Below are positions 1-9,500 of a stretch of DNA of 64,000 nucleotides, piece by piece. The position numbers and the translations under genes are program-made. The first letter of the stretch is position 1. Each line of letters begins with the position of its first letter. The DNA comes from Chitinophaga sp. LS1 (GTDB lineage: Bacteria > Bacteroidota > Bacteroidia > Chitinophagales > Chitinophagaceae), in NCBI RefSeq assembly GCF_034274695.1, contig NZ_CP128362.1:4156501-4220500 (forward strand). The letters are read 5' to 3'. The notes under the pieces were generated by a model. It did not search any database. It was given only the letters and a program-made list of their open reading frames with translations, and was not told the origin of the DNA.

Positions 1-223
1 ATTATCAGCTTTGTTTTGATATCTGTACAGATCGTTTTCGTAGTACTAATCATGTATAATAGGGTGCAAATCTGATAAAAATGGGGCCTTGTATCCTTAA
101 ATAAAACATTCATGAAAAGGAAATTCGCCAACGGGGAATGAAAACCATTTTCAGAAAAAACCCTCATGAACCGGGTTCACAAACGACTATGAAAATGGTG
201 GTACCTTCGACAAAAGTACTACC
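1..223 (+). other. Non-coding stretch before the IS110 transposase, possibly its left end
   Basis: No gene is visible here. In the IS110 group the region between the element end and the transposase start encodes the bridge RNA that guides recombination, so this stretch is where such an RNA would lie; that is inference. An inverted repeat is visible: ATGGTGGTAC at 195-204 and GTACTACCAT at 216-225, 9 of 10 pairs, and its right arm contains the transposase start codon at 224. The element boundary is not visible and may lie outside the window. Confidence 0.35.
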
Positions 224-1399
224 ATGGAACAATCACATATCAGTTTTGAACAGGTTGTGAGTCGCGGCTGTGGCCTCGATGTTCACCAGGAGAATGTAGT
301 AGCCACCATCAGAGGAAATGGGTTGGAAGAACAAACCCGCACTTTTAGCACTTTCACAAGTTCACTTAGGGACCTGGTAGCTTGGCTTGAAGAATCCGGC
401 ATTACACATGTCGCAATGGAGAGCACGGGGTTTACTGGAAGCCTGTTTTTAATATACTGAAACCTCACTTTGAACTTATTCTGGTCAATGCCCGGCATAT
501 TAAATATGTGCCGGGGCATAAGACCGATCGCAATGACAGTGCCTGGATTGCAAAATTATTGCTAAGCGGGCTACTAAAGGGAAGTTTTATTCCACCGCAA
601 TACACTCGCGAATTACGGGAATTGTACCGATACAAACGTAAAGTAATAGGACAGCGGTCCAGTGAATATAACCGGTTACAGAACATTTTAGAGACAGCCA
701 ATATCAAATTGAGCACTGTAGTCAGTGATGTATTCGGTGTAAGTGGCTGGTCAATGATCACTGCCATTATTGAAGGAGAACAGGATCCTATGATATTGGC
801 CAATTTGGCAAAAGGTAGGCTCAAAATCAAAAAACAAGAGCTTATTCTTGCATTAGAAGGCCATCTCAATGAGCATCACCGTTTTATGCTCAGCCTGTCT
901 AAAACTGTTATTTTACAGCTAAATGACCTACTTGGTCAGGTGGATAACCGTATAGATCAGTACTTAAAAAAATGGGAGGAAGAAGTAAAATTACTTCAGA
1001 CTATTCCCGAGTACAAAAACAAACAGCTACCGCCATCTTAGCCGAAATAGGTACAGATATGCATGCGTTCCCTAATCAGCATCATTTGGCTAGTTGGTGT
1101 GGTTTATGTCCTGGTAATAATGAAAGTGCCGGAAAAAGAAAAGTGAAAGAATCAATCATGGCAACAGATCCCTTAAAACCGCACTCGTGGAAGCAGCATG
1201 GGCTGCAGCACATACGAAAGATACTTATCTGAAAAGAAAATATTATACTTTGAGTATACGAAGAGGCAAAAAACGAGCACTTATTGCAATTTCACACAAA
1301 ATCCTAATTGCCGCTTATTTTATACTCAAAAATAGAGTGCCATATATGGAACCTGATAATCAGGAGTGGCTAAAAAAGAAAGCAGGCGCAGATAAATAA
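224..1399 (+). pseudogene. IS110-family transposase, broken by three frameshifts
   Basis: This is a DEDD-type recombinase of the IS110 family, read in four pieces. The N-terminal RuvC-like part has GLDVHQ near residue 18 and ESTG near 66; the middle has DRNDSAWIA; the C-terminal Tnp20 part has SWCGLCPGNNESAGKR with the expected serine. Each break is explained by one lost base: in a G run near 427-432 (restoring ESTGVYWKPVFN), near 1008-1010 (restoring TIPGVQKQTATAI), and in an A-rich run near 1131-1146. The reading frame moves in the same direction all three times. No fourth lesion is seen and the C-terminal end at 1399 looks complete. The copy should be unable to make active transposase. Family assignment is firm; the exact bases lost are inferred from frame continuity. 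Confidence 0.9.
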
Positions 1400-1636
1400 T
1401 TATCTCAGACGCCTGCGCGAGCTTGAGGCATTACCCCCATCTCAATAAGATTACTAAGTTACAAAAATCGACCTTTTATTGGTGCTTTTTCAGCCTGTAG
1501 AAAAAACTGATTTAAGACTCTAAGTACAAACGATTGTTGCTATAAGCACGAAAAGAAAATTTTAATCCTATAGAGTCATATCAAATTATGGCCTGGACGA
1601 ACTATTTTCAAAGAAAAAAGGATATTTTTAGCTACC

Positions 1637-2989
1637 ATGATGAAAAAACTATATTTAACCCTTGCTGGCTGTATCTATATCGCAGCAACTATTTCTGCCC
1701 AAACTACCGGTTTGCAGGAGCAATTACCCCTGTTAATGCACCGTGATCATATTCCCGGCCTGTCGGCTGCCTATATCTATCACGGCAAGGTAACCTGGGT
1801 GCAACATTTCGGTACCGCCGACGAAACTACCCATTCCCCTGTAACAGACAGTACCCTGTTTGAAGCAGCCTCACTTACAAAAGTCGTGACTGCCTATGCC
1901 GCCATGCAACTCATTTCCGAAGGGAAACTTAATCCTGACAAACCGCTCAATGAATACCTGGGTAATAACTACGATATCGGAAACGACCCCCGTATCCACA
2001 AGATCACCGCCCGCAGGGTGTTGTCACATAGCGCCGGTTTGCCTAACTGGCGCCCCAATAAAGATTCATCCCTGCCTATCAATTTTACCCCCGGCGATCA
2101 CTTTAGCTATTCAGGAGAAGGGTTCGTATACCTCGCCGTAGTCATGGAAAAGATCACAGGCATGACCTATGAGCAATTGATCAATAAAAGGGTATTCCTC
2201 CCATTAGGAATGAAACATAGCCATCTCACCTATCTTCCGGCTATTAAATCATATGCCAGAAGACATGACTGGATGGGAAACCCCACCTGGCTACCTGATT
2301 ATACCAATATTAATGCTGCTGCCAGTCTGCGTACCACCGCAAAGGACTACGCTACCTTCCTGGCTGCTATACTGAATACACCCAAAGGCATGTTTCAGTC
2401 ACAGATTCATGTAGATACCGCAAAGGCTCCTCAACTCAGCTGGGGATTAGGTGTAGGACTGGATAGTGTTGCAGCGACCCGGTATTGCTGGCATTGGGGG
2501 GATCAGGGCGATTCAAGGGCCTTCTTTTGTGGAGATATCAGTAAAAAGGATGGCATCGTATTTTTAACCAATAGTGCCAACGGCTTATCTATCGTACCCG
2601 ATGTATTGGAGGTTGTATTTGGACCGCAGCAACTGGATATCAATAAATTTGTTGCGTATGGAAAATTCGAGCCTACTGCGCTAACTTTAATACAGACTAT
2701 TCAAAAAGACGGTGCCGGAAAGGCGCTCATTGATAGCAAAATCGATGAAGACCATCTCAATACCATCGGCTATTATTTTTTAAACAAAAAGGATTATACG
2801 AACGCCATCGGCGTGTTTGCAAAAGCTACTACCGACCATCCGGATTCTTACAATGCGTGGGATAGTTTGGCAGAAGCATATATGAACCAGGGCAACAAAG
2901 AAAAGGCGATCGAATATTATGAAAAATCATTGGTGCTGAATCCGCAGAATAATAATGCGGTGGAGAAACTGAAAGAATTGAGGAAGTGA
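1637..2989 (+). CDS. Serine beta-lactamase-like hydrolase (family S12) with C-terminal TPR
   Basis: A predicted secreted or periplasmic penicillin-binding-protein/class C beta-lactamase-fold hydrolase. Residues 1-22 form a signal peptide ending ISAQ. The catalytic set is present: SLTK with nucleophile S79 and K82, the Tyr motif YSG at 158-160, and HWG at 286-288 in the place of the KTG box. Residues about 385-450 add a tetratricopeptide-type stretch (AWDSLAEAYMNQG, then YYEKSLVLNP), a combination often seen in Bacteroidota S12 proteins. Substrate cannot be read from the sequence; members act as esterases, D-amino-acid peptidases or DD-carboxypeptidases, so resistance should not be assumed. 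The gene stands alone. The start follows an A-rich stretch with AAAGGA about 13 bases upstream. Confidence 0.88.
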   Translation: MMKKLYLTLAGCIYIAATISAQTTGLQEQLPLLMHRDHIPGLSAAYIYHGKVTWVQHFGTADETTHSPVTDSTLFEAASLTKVVTAYAAMQLISEGKLNPDKPLNEYLGNNYDIGNDPRIHKITARRVLSHSAGLPNWRPNKDSSLPINFTPGDHFSYSGEGFVYLAVVMEKITGMTYEQLINKRVFLPLGMKHSHLTYLPAIKSYARRHDWMGNPTWLPDYTNINAAASLRTTAKDYATFLAAILNTPKGMFQSQIHVDTAKAPQLSWGLGVGLDSVAATRYCWHWGDQGDSRAFFCGDISKKDGIVFLTNSANGLSIVPDVLEVVFGPQQLDINKFVAYGKFEPTALTLIQTIQKDGAGKALIDSKIDEDHLNTIGYYFLNKKDYTNAIGVFAKATTDHPDSYNAWDSLAEAYMNQGNKEKAIEYYEKSLVLNPQNNNAVEKLKELRK

Positions 2990-3242
2990 TCACTTCCTCA
3001 ATTGCGTAGGTGGAAAACCAAATAACTTCTTGAAAGCATAACTTATTATACCTCGCGAGATGATTCCTGCGGACAATACAATACTGTCCGGGCAATAGCG
3101 TATAGCTTTTATGCCCATCATATCCTTCCATCTTTCCCTTCAGTAAATAAATAAAAATATGTTCTGCAATAAATGCTTCCGGTGAAATATGATGACCAAT
3201 GTAGCAGGACCTGATCTGATCGATTTTCATGAGCATGACCAA
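2990..3242 (-). pseudogene. AraC-family regulator remnant (N-terminal sensor part only)
   Basis: The minus-strand frame encodes a segment typical of the N-terminal cupin-like sensing domain of Bacteroidota AraC regulators: EAFIAEHIFIYLLKG, then YTLLPGQYCIVRRNHLARY. The DNA-binding helix-turn-helix half is absent. After EVIWF the frame runs into the antisense of the serine hydrolase gene, where the sequence no longer looks like the family. The natural start is probably the ATG at 3227 (MKIDQ). I read it as a 3'-truncated gene whose remainder was lost when 2990 became joined to the hydrolase gene. Confidence 0.6.
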
Positions 3243-3244
3243 AT

Positions 3245-3609
3245 TTACTGAATTGCACTATATTTAATCAGGCTTTCTGCCGCTGCTAACACAGCAGTTT
3301 CATTACTCCGTGGAGCCCAGCCTAAAACCTTTATCGCCTTTTGATTGCTGGCATTGCGGTTGACTCCCAATAACGGCGCTATTGCTTTTGCCTTTTGATT
3401 ACCCAAAAGCGCAGCGAGTTTTACTTTCCAGTCAGCCAATGGTTTTGTAGATATTTTAACTCCCACAGCAGGCATTTTATTTTTTATATACTGGGCTATC
3501 TGCAGCAGACTCATAGTGCCACCTGCTAATGCCAGGAACCTTTCTCCATTGGCCTGATACAGTGACTTGCTACGAATCCTGTGCCACCGGTGACGAGTAC
3601 CTGTTGCAT
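3245..3609 (-). pseudogene. NAD-dependent epimerase/SDR gene collapsed by internal deletion
   Basis: The ATG at 3609 opens MQQVLVTGGTGFVASHCI, the Rossmann start (TGGTGFVA) of an extended short-chain dehydrogenase/epimerase. It then meets a stop after about 26 codons. In another frame from about 3568 down to 3245 runs the normal C-terminal part of the same family (ANGERFLALAGGTMSLLQIA, ending in a KVLGWAPRS-type motif). The roughly 200 residues usually between these parts, including the YxxxK catalytic pair, are missing. Both ends of one gene therefore survive, fused out of frame at about 3556-3570. It cannot make an active enzyme. It adjoins the AraC remnant, with which it may once have been paired. 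Confidence 0.75.
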
Positions 3610-3734
3610 TGTTGTTTTTATACAAATGTCAGGTGTATTTGAGTTGGTAGCTTTGTTGAGAAGTCATTTTTTGAAAAAAAAGAAGGTGTATCATAGATAA
3701 AAGAAACTCCTGAGAAACGGATAAAATAGAATCT

Positions 3735-3797
3735 GGCCCCATCAGGTCTCCGAATTAAAAGAGGGTGTATCTGACTTGTGATACACCCCCCTTTTTC
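3735..3797 (-). terminator. Hairpin terminator, GTATC-family copy 1
   Basis: GGGTGTATC (3763-3771) pairs with GATACACCC (3780-3788) around an 8-base loop. A T run follows at 3792-3796 on the plus strand, and on the minus strand CTCTTTT follows. It lies 5 bases behind the stop codon of the sorted protein gene at 3802. The flank 3735-3762 resembles the flanks of the hairpins at 38624 and 47010. Confidence 0.7.
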
Positions 3798-3801
3798 ATA
3801 A

Positions 3802-6800
3802 CTATTTCTTCACAATCGTTTTTGTCGTTCGTGTACCATTCGCATCAATGGTTATCATATAAGCACCCTTCGGTAATGCAGATATATTCAACGTTTCTCC
3901 TGATTGCACCGGTCTTGCCGGCATCACCTGTCTGCCCAGTAAATCAAATATCGTCACCTTGGCCTGTGCCGCATTAAATTGCAGGTGAACATCATTAGAT
4001 GTAGGATTTGGATAAATGAGCACCTTCGTAGGCGTAGTTACCAGTTGTAGCGCAGCTACGCGTGCTGTACTAGTCAAACCGGTTGTATACAACTGATTGG
4101 TTGGAATAATCTCTTTTACCTGTGAGCTACTTGACCATGACAGCTTTGCATTTGCACCGCCATAGTCTTCAAAGTATTCCATCTTAAAATCGTACTGCTG
4201 ACCAGCCGTCAACGCAATCGTGCCACTATATTCAATATCCCAGTCATTAATCCATTTGTCAATCACCAGCTGGTTATTGATCCACAAACGTCTGCCATTA
4301 TCACTGGTGATATAGAAAGTATATGTACCCGTGTAACGTGGCTCGATCTTACCCGTCCAGCGAATAGAGGTGTGGTCGATTGTAAGTCCGGGAGCAGGTG
4401 AACCTTCACCCCAATCGAAATTAATATTCGGATCAATCCGGGATATTTTCAGGGTATCGAAGTTCATACCATTGTAATAGTTACCTGTGAGGCCATTGCC
4501 ATTACCTACAGTGGCACCTTGGTACAATTGCCACCTGGATGACAACTGGCCGGTATCTGCTCTTTGCACCAATCTTGCTTCCGCAGCAGTACTTTCATTT
4601 TCAATGGAGATCACTTTTCCACTTAATACATTGATGAATTTGTAATACCCACTATCTGCAGCGATCGCAATGAATTGCTGATTCGTGGCATGTTGATCTG
4701 TATATTGCCAGATGTATGCATTGTCTGCCGTGCTGGAATTTGCCACATCCAGTACTTTGGCGCTGTGATACGCAGTGAGGGAGTAGATACCATCACCCAT
4801 ATGTTTGAAAGTAAAAGTCTGGTTCGCCGCTCCGGTAGGTGTCCATAATTGCAGACTCGCACCATTGCCTGTGCCACCAAGACCACCACGTACATCCATG
4901 TAGTAGTTGCTTTTTACGTTTCTTAAAGTATAAGAACCTGCCAGGTTAGGGTCACCGTTAGCACGTACCCGTAATGAACTGAGTTTATCATCCCAGCTGT
5001 TCAGGAAAGCTGTATCACGGGTCAGCACAAGACTGTCTCCACCAAATTCGTCATTCCAATAGAGCACTGCCTGGTAACCTTTGGCAATCTTTACAGAAGT
5101 GACTTCGTCATTGTTGATCCCCTTTAACTTCAGACCGGATAATTTATACGCACCGATATTAAACCCTGCATGGAAGCCCGCGTAATTCAGGTCCTGGTAC
5201 AAGGTAACCGGTCCTGAGCTGGTATCAGGTCTGCTGAATAATTGCGCGGCCGGAACGATCTGTTTAGACTGTGAAGCGCTTTCCCAGGAGAGATGACAGA
5301 AGGCATCACCAACACCTTCTCCATATTGCAATTCAATATTGTATTTCTGACCCGCTGTGAGCGCAATAGTGCCAGTGCGGGTATAAGCACCCTGTGTTTC
5401 GTAATCGTTGATGAGGGTTTGTCCATTTACAATGAGCTTCACTCCATCATCGGAATAACAGGAGAAGGTATACGTTTCAGAATACAAAGGTTGAATTTGT
5501 CCAGACCATTTTACAGAGAAATTATTATATCCCAGGTATTGATTGTTGGGAGAAAGATTCGCCCAGTCAGCATCTATGTTTTGGTTAAAAAGCCTATACC
5601 TGAGCGTATCCTGGTGATAACCGCTGTAGAAGTCCGCACGCAATCCATTTCCTTGTCCAACATTCAATCCTTTGATATTCTTGCGGATGAGCCACACGAA
5701 TTCATCAGGAGCTACTACACGTACATTACTGTTCAGCCGGTTGATACAATCAATGACATCATCTACACTTCTGTCCCATACGTGTACAGAGATCAGGCTA
5801 TAGCCATCCTGTGAGTTGATATTCGTGGATGCTGCATTGAGGGTATTGGCCAGCGAAGTGGGAGAGGACAAGGTGCCCCACAGTGTATATCTGCCACCGA
5901 TAGACGGTTTATCTTTGTACCAGTCTATTTGTCCGGCTCTGCCTGTGTAGTTGGCGCCGTAGCTATAGTAAAAAAGTGCATCGATATTATCCTGCTTCAG
6001 GTAAGGAGTAGGATCGTTATCACTGTCATCTGCATCGATGATGTTCACGATACGGAGGTCCGCCTGTTTCATGTATTTATTGAGCAGGTTACACTCTGTA
6101 GTGAGGTCGGCATCCGGCACACGACCGGGGAAAAAGTAACCTCTGCCAGAAGGACCGGCAATGAGCACATTACGACCATCAGGCGTGGTGAGACAGTTAT
6201 CTACATACTTCTCGTACATAAGCGGTGCGGCTTCAGACAAAGAGGGGGAGATGGTCCAGCCGAGGTTCACGTGGCCACGGTTAGGGTTTGCCCAGTTGTT
6301 CGTATTGTCCGAAGTGCCGAGTAACCATTGCAGGTTATCGCCATCAGTAATAACAAAGCATACGGTGTGTACATTTGGTACTACCTCGTATGGTTTGATA
6401 GCCGGCTTTTGTTGAAAGCCATCTTTTTTAGGTGGGATCTGGGAGAGGGCAGACATATTCGGCGCCCAGTCTGAAGGGAGTATCAAAGCAGTATGCAGGG
6501 ACAATTGCTCTACGGTATTGTACTCAGATGGCCCCCAGCCAAAGTAGGCAGCGCCTTTGTTCATACGGTTGTACACATTGCTGGCCAGCACACCGGTAAC
6601 GGTATCAGACCAGAACTGAAAGGCTTTGCTGTAACTGGAAAAGTCGCCCATGTAGTAGACCCTGTCATCAGAACTTTGCTGGTAAGTAGCGACGTTCTTG
6701 TTGAAGAGACTACCATAATTGGCAAGTACCCAGGCTTCGTCGTGGGTGGTCACATCCAGTAGTTTTGTGAGGCCAGCATTGATGGCTTCAGATTCGATGT

Positions 6801-7212
6801 CGGTTGGGATCGCGACAGCATTCATCACACCGGCCAGTGAGATGGCTGCATTCGTAGATTTGTCCTTTGGGTTACAAAGGATGTAACCGGCCAGGCGGTT
6901 GGCATAGTGGGCCAGCAGACCGGCGAAGTTGTTGTAGTAAGTGGTATTGGTTTTAATACCGGCGTTTTCTACCAGGGTACGGTGACCATAGGTGTCTCTC
7001 AGGATTTCAGGTTTCGTCTGGGCAATGACGCCTTGCAGGGTTTGTAGGGCGACCTTTTCAGAGGTAGACATGTTCTCTGAGGTGACGAAGAGGCTATCGG
7101 GTACGGCAGATAATGTGAATGGGCTGCCAGCTACACGGGGCGGTTTTCGTTGTGCCTGTGCAGAAAGTACGGATAGCAGGATTACCAGAGGAATTAGGTA
7201 ATGTGTTTTCAT
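3802..7212 (-). CDS. Secreted GxGYxYP/PA14/ricin-like protein with type IX sorting signal
   Basis: A 1136-residue exported protein, probably surface-attached and acting on or binding glycans. Domains in order: signal peptide 1-20; an N-terminal GxGYxYP-type region with the signature GPSGRGYFFPG; a PA14 domain at about 520-662 (GNGLRADFYSG start); a beta/gamma-crystallin-like segment at about 665-755 (YQDLNYAGFHAGF); a ricin-type beta-trefoil at about 758-895 with repeated NQ[TQ]F motifs; a second PA14 at about 900-1045; and a Por/T9SS C-terminal sorting domain at about 1060-1136 (VLIYPNPTSNDV, YMITIDANG). GxGYxYP domains occur in predicted carbohydrate-active proteins, but no activity can be named. 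Cleavage and anchoring by the type IX machinery is inferred from the C-terminal domain. The gene has its own terminator. Confidence 0.88.
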   Translation of the reverse strand: MKTHYLIPLVILLSVLSAQAQRKPPRVAGSPFTLSAVPDSLFVTSENMSTSEKVALQTLQGVIAQTKPEILRDTYGHRTLVENAGIKTNTTYYNNFAGLLAHYANRLAGYILCNPKDKSTNAAISLAGVMNAVAIPTDIESEAINAGLTKLLDVTTHDEAWVLANYGSLFNKNVATYQQSSDDRVYYMGDFSSYSKAFQFWSDTVTGVLASNVYNRMNKGAAYFGWGPSEYNTVEQLSLHTALILPSDWAPNMSALSQIPPKKDGFQQKPAIKPYEVVPNVHTVCFVITDGDNLQWLLGTSDNTNNWANPNRGHVNLGWTISPSLSEAAPLMYEKYVDNCLTTPDGRNVLIAGPSGRGYFFPGRVPDADLTTECNLLNKYMKQADLRIVNIIDADDSDNDPTPYLKQDNIDALFYYSYGANYTGRAGQIDWYKDKPSIGGRYTLWGTLSSPTSLANTLNAASTNINSQDGYSLISVHVWDRSVDDVIDCINRLNSNVRVVAPDEFVWLIRKNIKGLNVGQGNGLRADFYSGYHQDTLRYRLFNQNIDADWANLSPNNQYLGYNNFSVKWSGQIQPLYSETYTFSCYSDDGVKLIVNGQTLINDYETQGAYTRTGTIALTAGQKYNIELQYGEGVGDAFCHLSWESASQSKQIVPAAQLFSRPDTSSGPVTLYQDLNYAGFHAGFNIGAYKLSGLKLKGINNDEVTSVKIAKGYQAVLYWNDEFGGDSLVLTRDTAFLNSWDDKLSSLRVRANGDPNLAGSYTLRNVKSNYYMDVRGGLGGTGNGASLQLWTPTGAANQTFTFKHMGDGIYSLTAYHSAKVLDVANSSTADNAYIWQYTDQHATNQQFIAIAADSGYYKFINVLSGKVISIENESTAAEARLVQRADTGQLSSRWQLYQGATVGNGNGLTGNYYNGMNFDTLKISRIDPNINFDWGEGSPAPGLTIDHTSIRWTGKIEPRYTGTYTFYITSDNGRRLWINNQLVIDKWINDWDIEYSGTIALTAGQQYDFKMEYFEDYGGANAKLSWSSSSQVKEIIPTNQLYTTGLTSTARVAALQLVTTPTKVLIYPNPTSNDVHLQFNAAQAKVTIFDLLGRQVMPARPVQSGETLNISALPKGAYMITIDANGTRTTKTIVKK

Positions 7213-7374
7213 GATGGAACGGGTTTTTGTTTGGAAACAAGAGTACTTCTGGAATAGAAAGCGTTTTCATTATGTAGAATGATAGGTAAGTCGTGGAATT
7301 GGGTTAGTGTCATTTACAGCACTTGACTAAGATATGTTTTGTTCGGGGAATTTGCAAGGCATTGAAATTTGTAC

Positions 7375-7404
7375 TTGGCGATTTACACTTTATTAATAAC
7401 TTTG
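7375..7404 (+). promoter_or_regulatory. Bacteroidota-type promoter candidate
   Basis: TAACTTTG at 7397-7404 matches the -7 consensus TAnnTTTG. A TTG at 7375-7377 lies 19 bases upstream in the -33 position. The start codon it would serve is at 7522. The rest of the 309-base gap 7213-7521 shows no gene or clear structure. Confidence 0.45.
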
Positions 7405-7521
7405 TGGTGATTGCTGTAGTGAGTAGTTAACTTTAAGAACTGCACTACATTGGAATTATCCCATATTTGTATAAGTGAGTGTAAACCCAATATTCAGATT
7501 TAATTTTTTTAATTTTCTATT

Positions 7522-8712
7522 ATGAAATCAATTTTACTGATTTTATCCCTTACATGTTCTTTAGTATTGCCAGTGCATGCGCAATATTATAATGACATTT
7601 GTTCCTTTTCTATTAACCAGACACCCACTTATGGGGCAAAGATTAAAACGAATATTCCCTTTGCAAACAGCTCTGCTATGCCAACGGTAATTATAGAGGG
7701 ATTTGATTACGCAACTAGTTCCCCTTTGAATCTGACGCTAACCTGGTACGTTTTCAATAACATCTTTTATAAGAGTTCTGTTGCAACGGCTGGTGGGTCC
7801 AATCCTCCCATTACGTTGGCAAACGAGAATGGGAAAATTTCAATATTCCTGGATTACAAGAGTTATTATTTGCGTTTCCATGTACGGGCTTTTGCAAAAG
7901 GTCTGAATGAAGAGACCGCGGCAAATTTTTCCAACTGGACGGTTGTTGACTCTGCGTTGATAACGGACGCAAGTACGGTGACGACTATCAGTTACAGGAA
8001 TAACTATGCCGGTACGGTGTACCTGCCGGATAGTATTACTGCTACGGGTGCAGGCAAATTTGGAGTAGGTACCCTGAATCCAAGGGCCTCGCTTGATGTG
8101 GCGACAACGTTACCTGATACGGTGACTTCGGTACTAGGGCGGTTAGCTCCCGGCAATACGGTGGCAGATGGTACTTATCTTGGTGTGAAATCATATAGTG
8201 CTTCGGGGACTAACATACCAATGTTTGGTTTGATTAGTAAATACGCTGCATTTTTGAATAGTGGGATTATCTTTAATAAAGGTAGTAATACGATAGGGGG
8301 ATATCTCACTTTTTTGACAAATGATGGAACAGAACAGATGCGGTTGGATAAGAATGGAAATCTGCTGATCGGTACTACAATAACGGGAAACTTTAAACTC
8401 GCAGTAGCAGGTACCATTGGTGCTAAGAAACTACAAATTACGCAATCTGGTTGGGCAGACTATGTATTCAATCCTGGTTATAAACTACCTTCATTAGCAG
8501 AAGTTGAAGCCCATATCCAGGCAAATCACAGATTACCTGAAATTCCCTCAGAGAAAGAAATTTCAGAAAAAGGACTGGATGTAGCCGAAATGCAGAAATT
8601 ACAAATGCAAAAGATTGAAGAACTAACCTTGTACCTGATAGAGGAGCACAAGGCAAATGTGAAATTACAACAGGAAGTAGCGGAGTTAAAAGCGAAATTA
8701 GAGAATAAGTAG
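7522..8712 (+). CDS. Secreted protein with tail-fibre-like C-terminus and coiled coil
   Basis: The product has 396 residues and a signal peptide at 1-20 ending PVHAQ. The middle contains beta-rich repeats (AGKFGVGTLNPRASLDV, then EQMRLDKNGNLLIGT) typical of Bacteroidota surface proteins that resemble phage tail-fibre shafts. The C-terminus (GWADYVFNPGYKLPSLAEVE, LPEIPSEKEI) is a common Bacteroidota ending that usually leads into a heptad coiled coil, here about 355-396 (KIEELTLYLIEEHK onward). No intramolecular-chaperone peptidase catalytic pair is obvious. Function is unknown; a trimeric cell-surface or extracellular fibre is my inference. It stands alone behind the TAACTTTG promoter candidate. 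Confidence 0.78.
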   Translation: MKSILLILSLTCSLVLPVHAQYYNDICSFSINQTPTYGAKIKTNIPFANSSAMPTVIIEGFDYATSSPLNLTLTWYVFNNIFYKSSVATAGGSNPPITLANENGKISIFLDYKSYYLRFHVRAFAKGLNEETAANFSNWTVVDSALITDASTVTTISYRNNYAGTVYLPDSITATGAGKFGVGTLNPRASLDVATTLPDTVTSVLGRLAPGNTVADGTYLGVKSYSASGTNIPMFGLISKYAAFLNSGIIFNKGSNTIGGYLTFLTNDGTEQMRLDKNGNLLIGTTITGNFKLAVAGTIGAKKLQITQSGWADYVFNPGYKLPSLAEVEAHIQANHRLPEIPSEKEISEKGLDVAEMQKLQMQKIEELTLYLIEEHKANVKLQQEVAELKAKLENK

Positions 8713-8934
8713 ATTGGAATTGGCCTGCGGCAGCAAGGAAGATGTCTCATTTCAGCTGGCGCCGATGAGGGGCGGTTTTGTAGCTGAGAGAACGAAGATT
8801 CTTGTTAACTGGCGCCATCTATGGTGGACTTTGTAGCTACCAGTATAACTGCTCTTTTGAACTCAAACCATGATACAGGATTTTAATTCCCATCGCCAGG
8901 TACAAATGACCTAATTTCATAGAAATATTTACCT

Positions 8935-9489
8935 ATGAAGGAGCTCTTTATTTTCATTGTCGAAGCTTTTATCTTCACCTTCCTGGCCCTCAGGCTGGCT
9001 GACCTCCTATGGGACTGGTTAATAAAAGCGCCTCAAAACGATGAAATAAAGAAATTCAAAATAGGACGCGGCATCCTTATCTGGATCCTCTTTGCCTCTT
9101 TAAAACACATCGTGTTTTATTTCGACGAAGGCGGCTCTGAATACCGAAGCATCCCTGTTCAATATCCTTATTTTATAAAGGAGGGAGTGGATGGCAGCTA
9201 CCTCTACAAACAAAATGATGATGAGGCAATACCATGCGAGATCAGTCAATTCGCTATCAGCGGATCAAAGTTCTACTATACCTGCAAAGAACACAGAACA
9301 GATATTCGCATCTTCGATTGTAATGATCAATCCATCAGAATTGCCCAAACCGGTCCAGTATTAAAGGATTTCTCCCCCCAATACTACTGGTATCATCTTG
9401 TGAAAATTGACCTGTCAGGTATTATAATATTCGCAGTCCTTCAACTATGGATCATGTTCAAACTAAACAAAAGCCGGTCAAAACATTGA
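8935..9489 (+). CDS. Hypothetical membrane protein
   Basis: The product has 184 residues and no family I recognise. Hydrophobic segments lie at about 5-25 and 46-60, followed by a soluble stretch of about 95 residues containing two cysteines (PCEISQF and YYTCKEH), and a last membrane span at about 160-177 before a basic tail. The gene ends inside a hairpin shared with the convergent hydrogenase maturation protease gene, so it is probably a single-gene unit. Its link to the hydrogenase is only by position. Confidence 0.65.
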   Translation: MKELFIFIVEAFIFTFLALRLADLLWDWLIKAPQNDEIKKFKIGRGILIWILFASLKHIVFYFDEGGSEYRSIPVQYPYFIKEGVDGSYLYKQNDDEAIPCEISQFAISGSKFYYTCKEHRTDIRIFDCNDQSIRIAQTGPVLKDFSPQYYWYHLVKIDLSGIIIFAVLQLWIMFKLNKSRSKH

Positions 9490-9499
9490 CCGGCTTTTT
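9471..9499. terminator. Bidirectional terminator between convergent genes
   Basis: AAGCCGGTCA (9471-9480) and TGACCGGCTT (9487-9496) form a perfect 10-bp stem with a 6-base loop. T runs follow on both strands. The stop codon of the plus-strand gene (9487-9489) lies inside the stem, and the minus-strand gene ends 2 bases beyond at 9501. Confidence 0.85.
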
Positions 9500-9500
9500 A

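Noticed and set aside
7522..8712. Prophage tail fibre gene
   Set aside because: It has a signal peptide and no phage neighbours; the pattern is common in Bacteroidota surface proteins.
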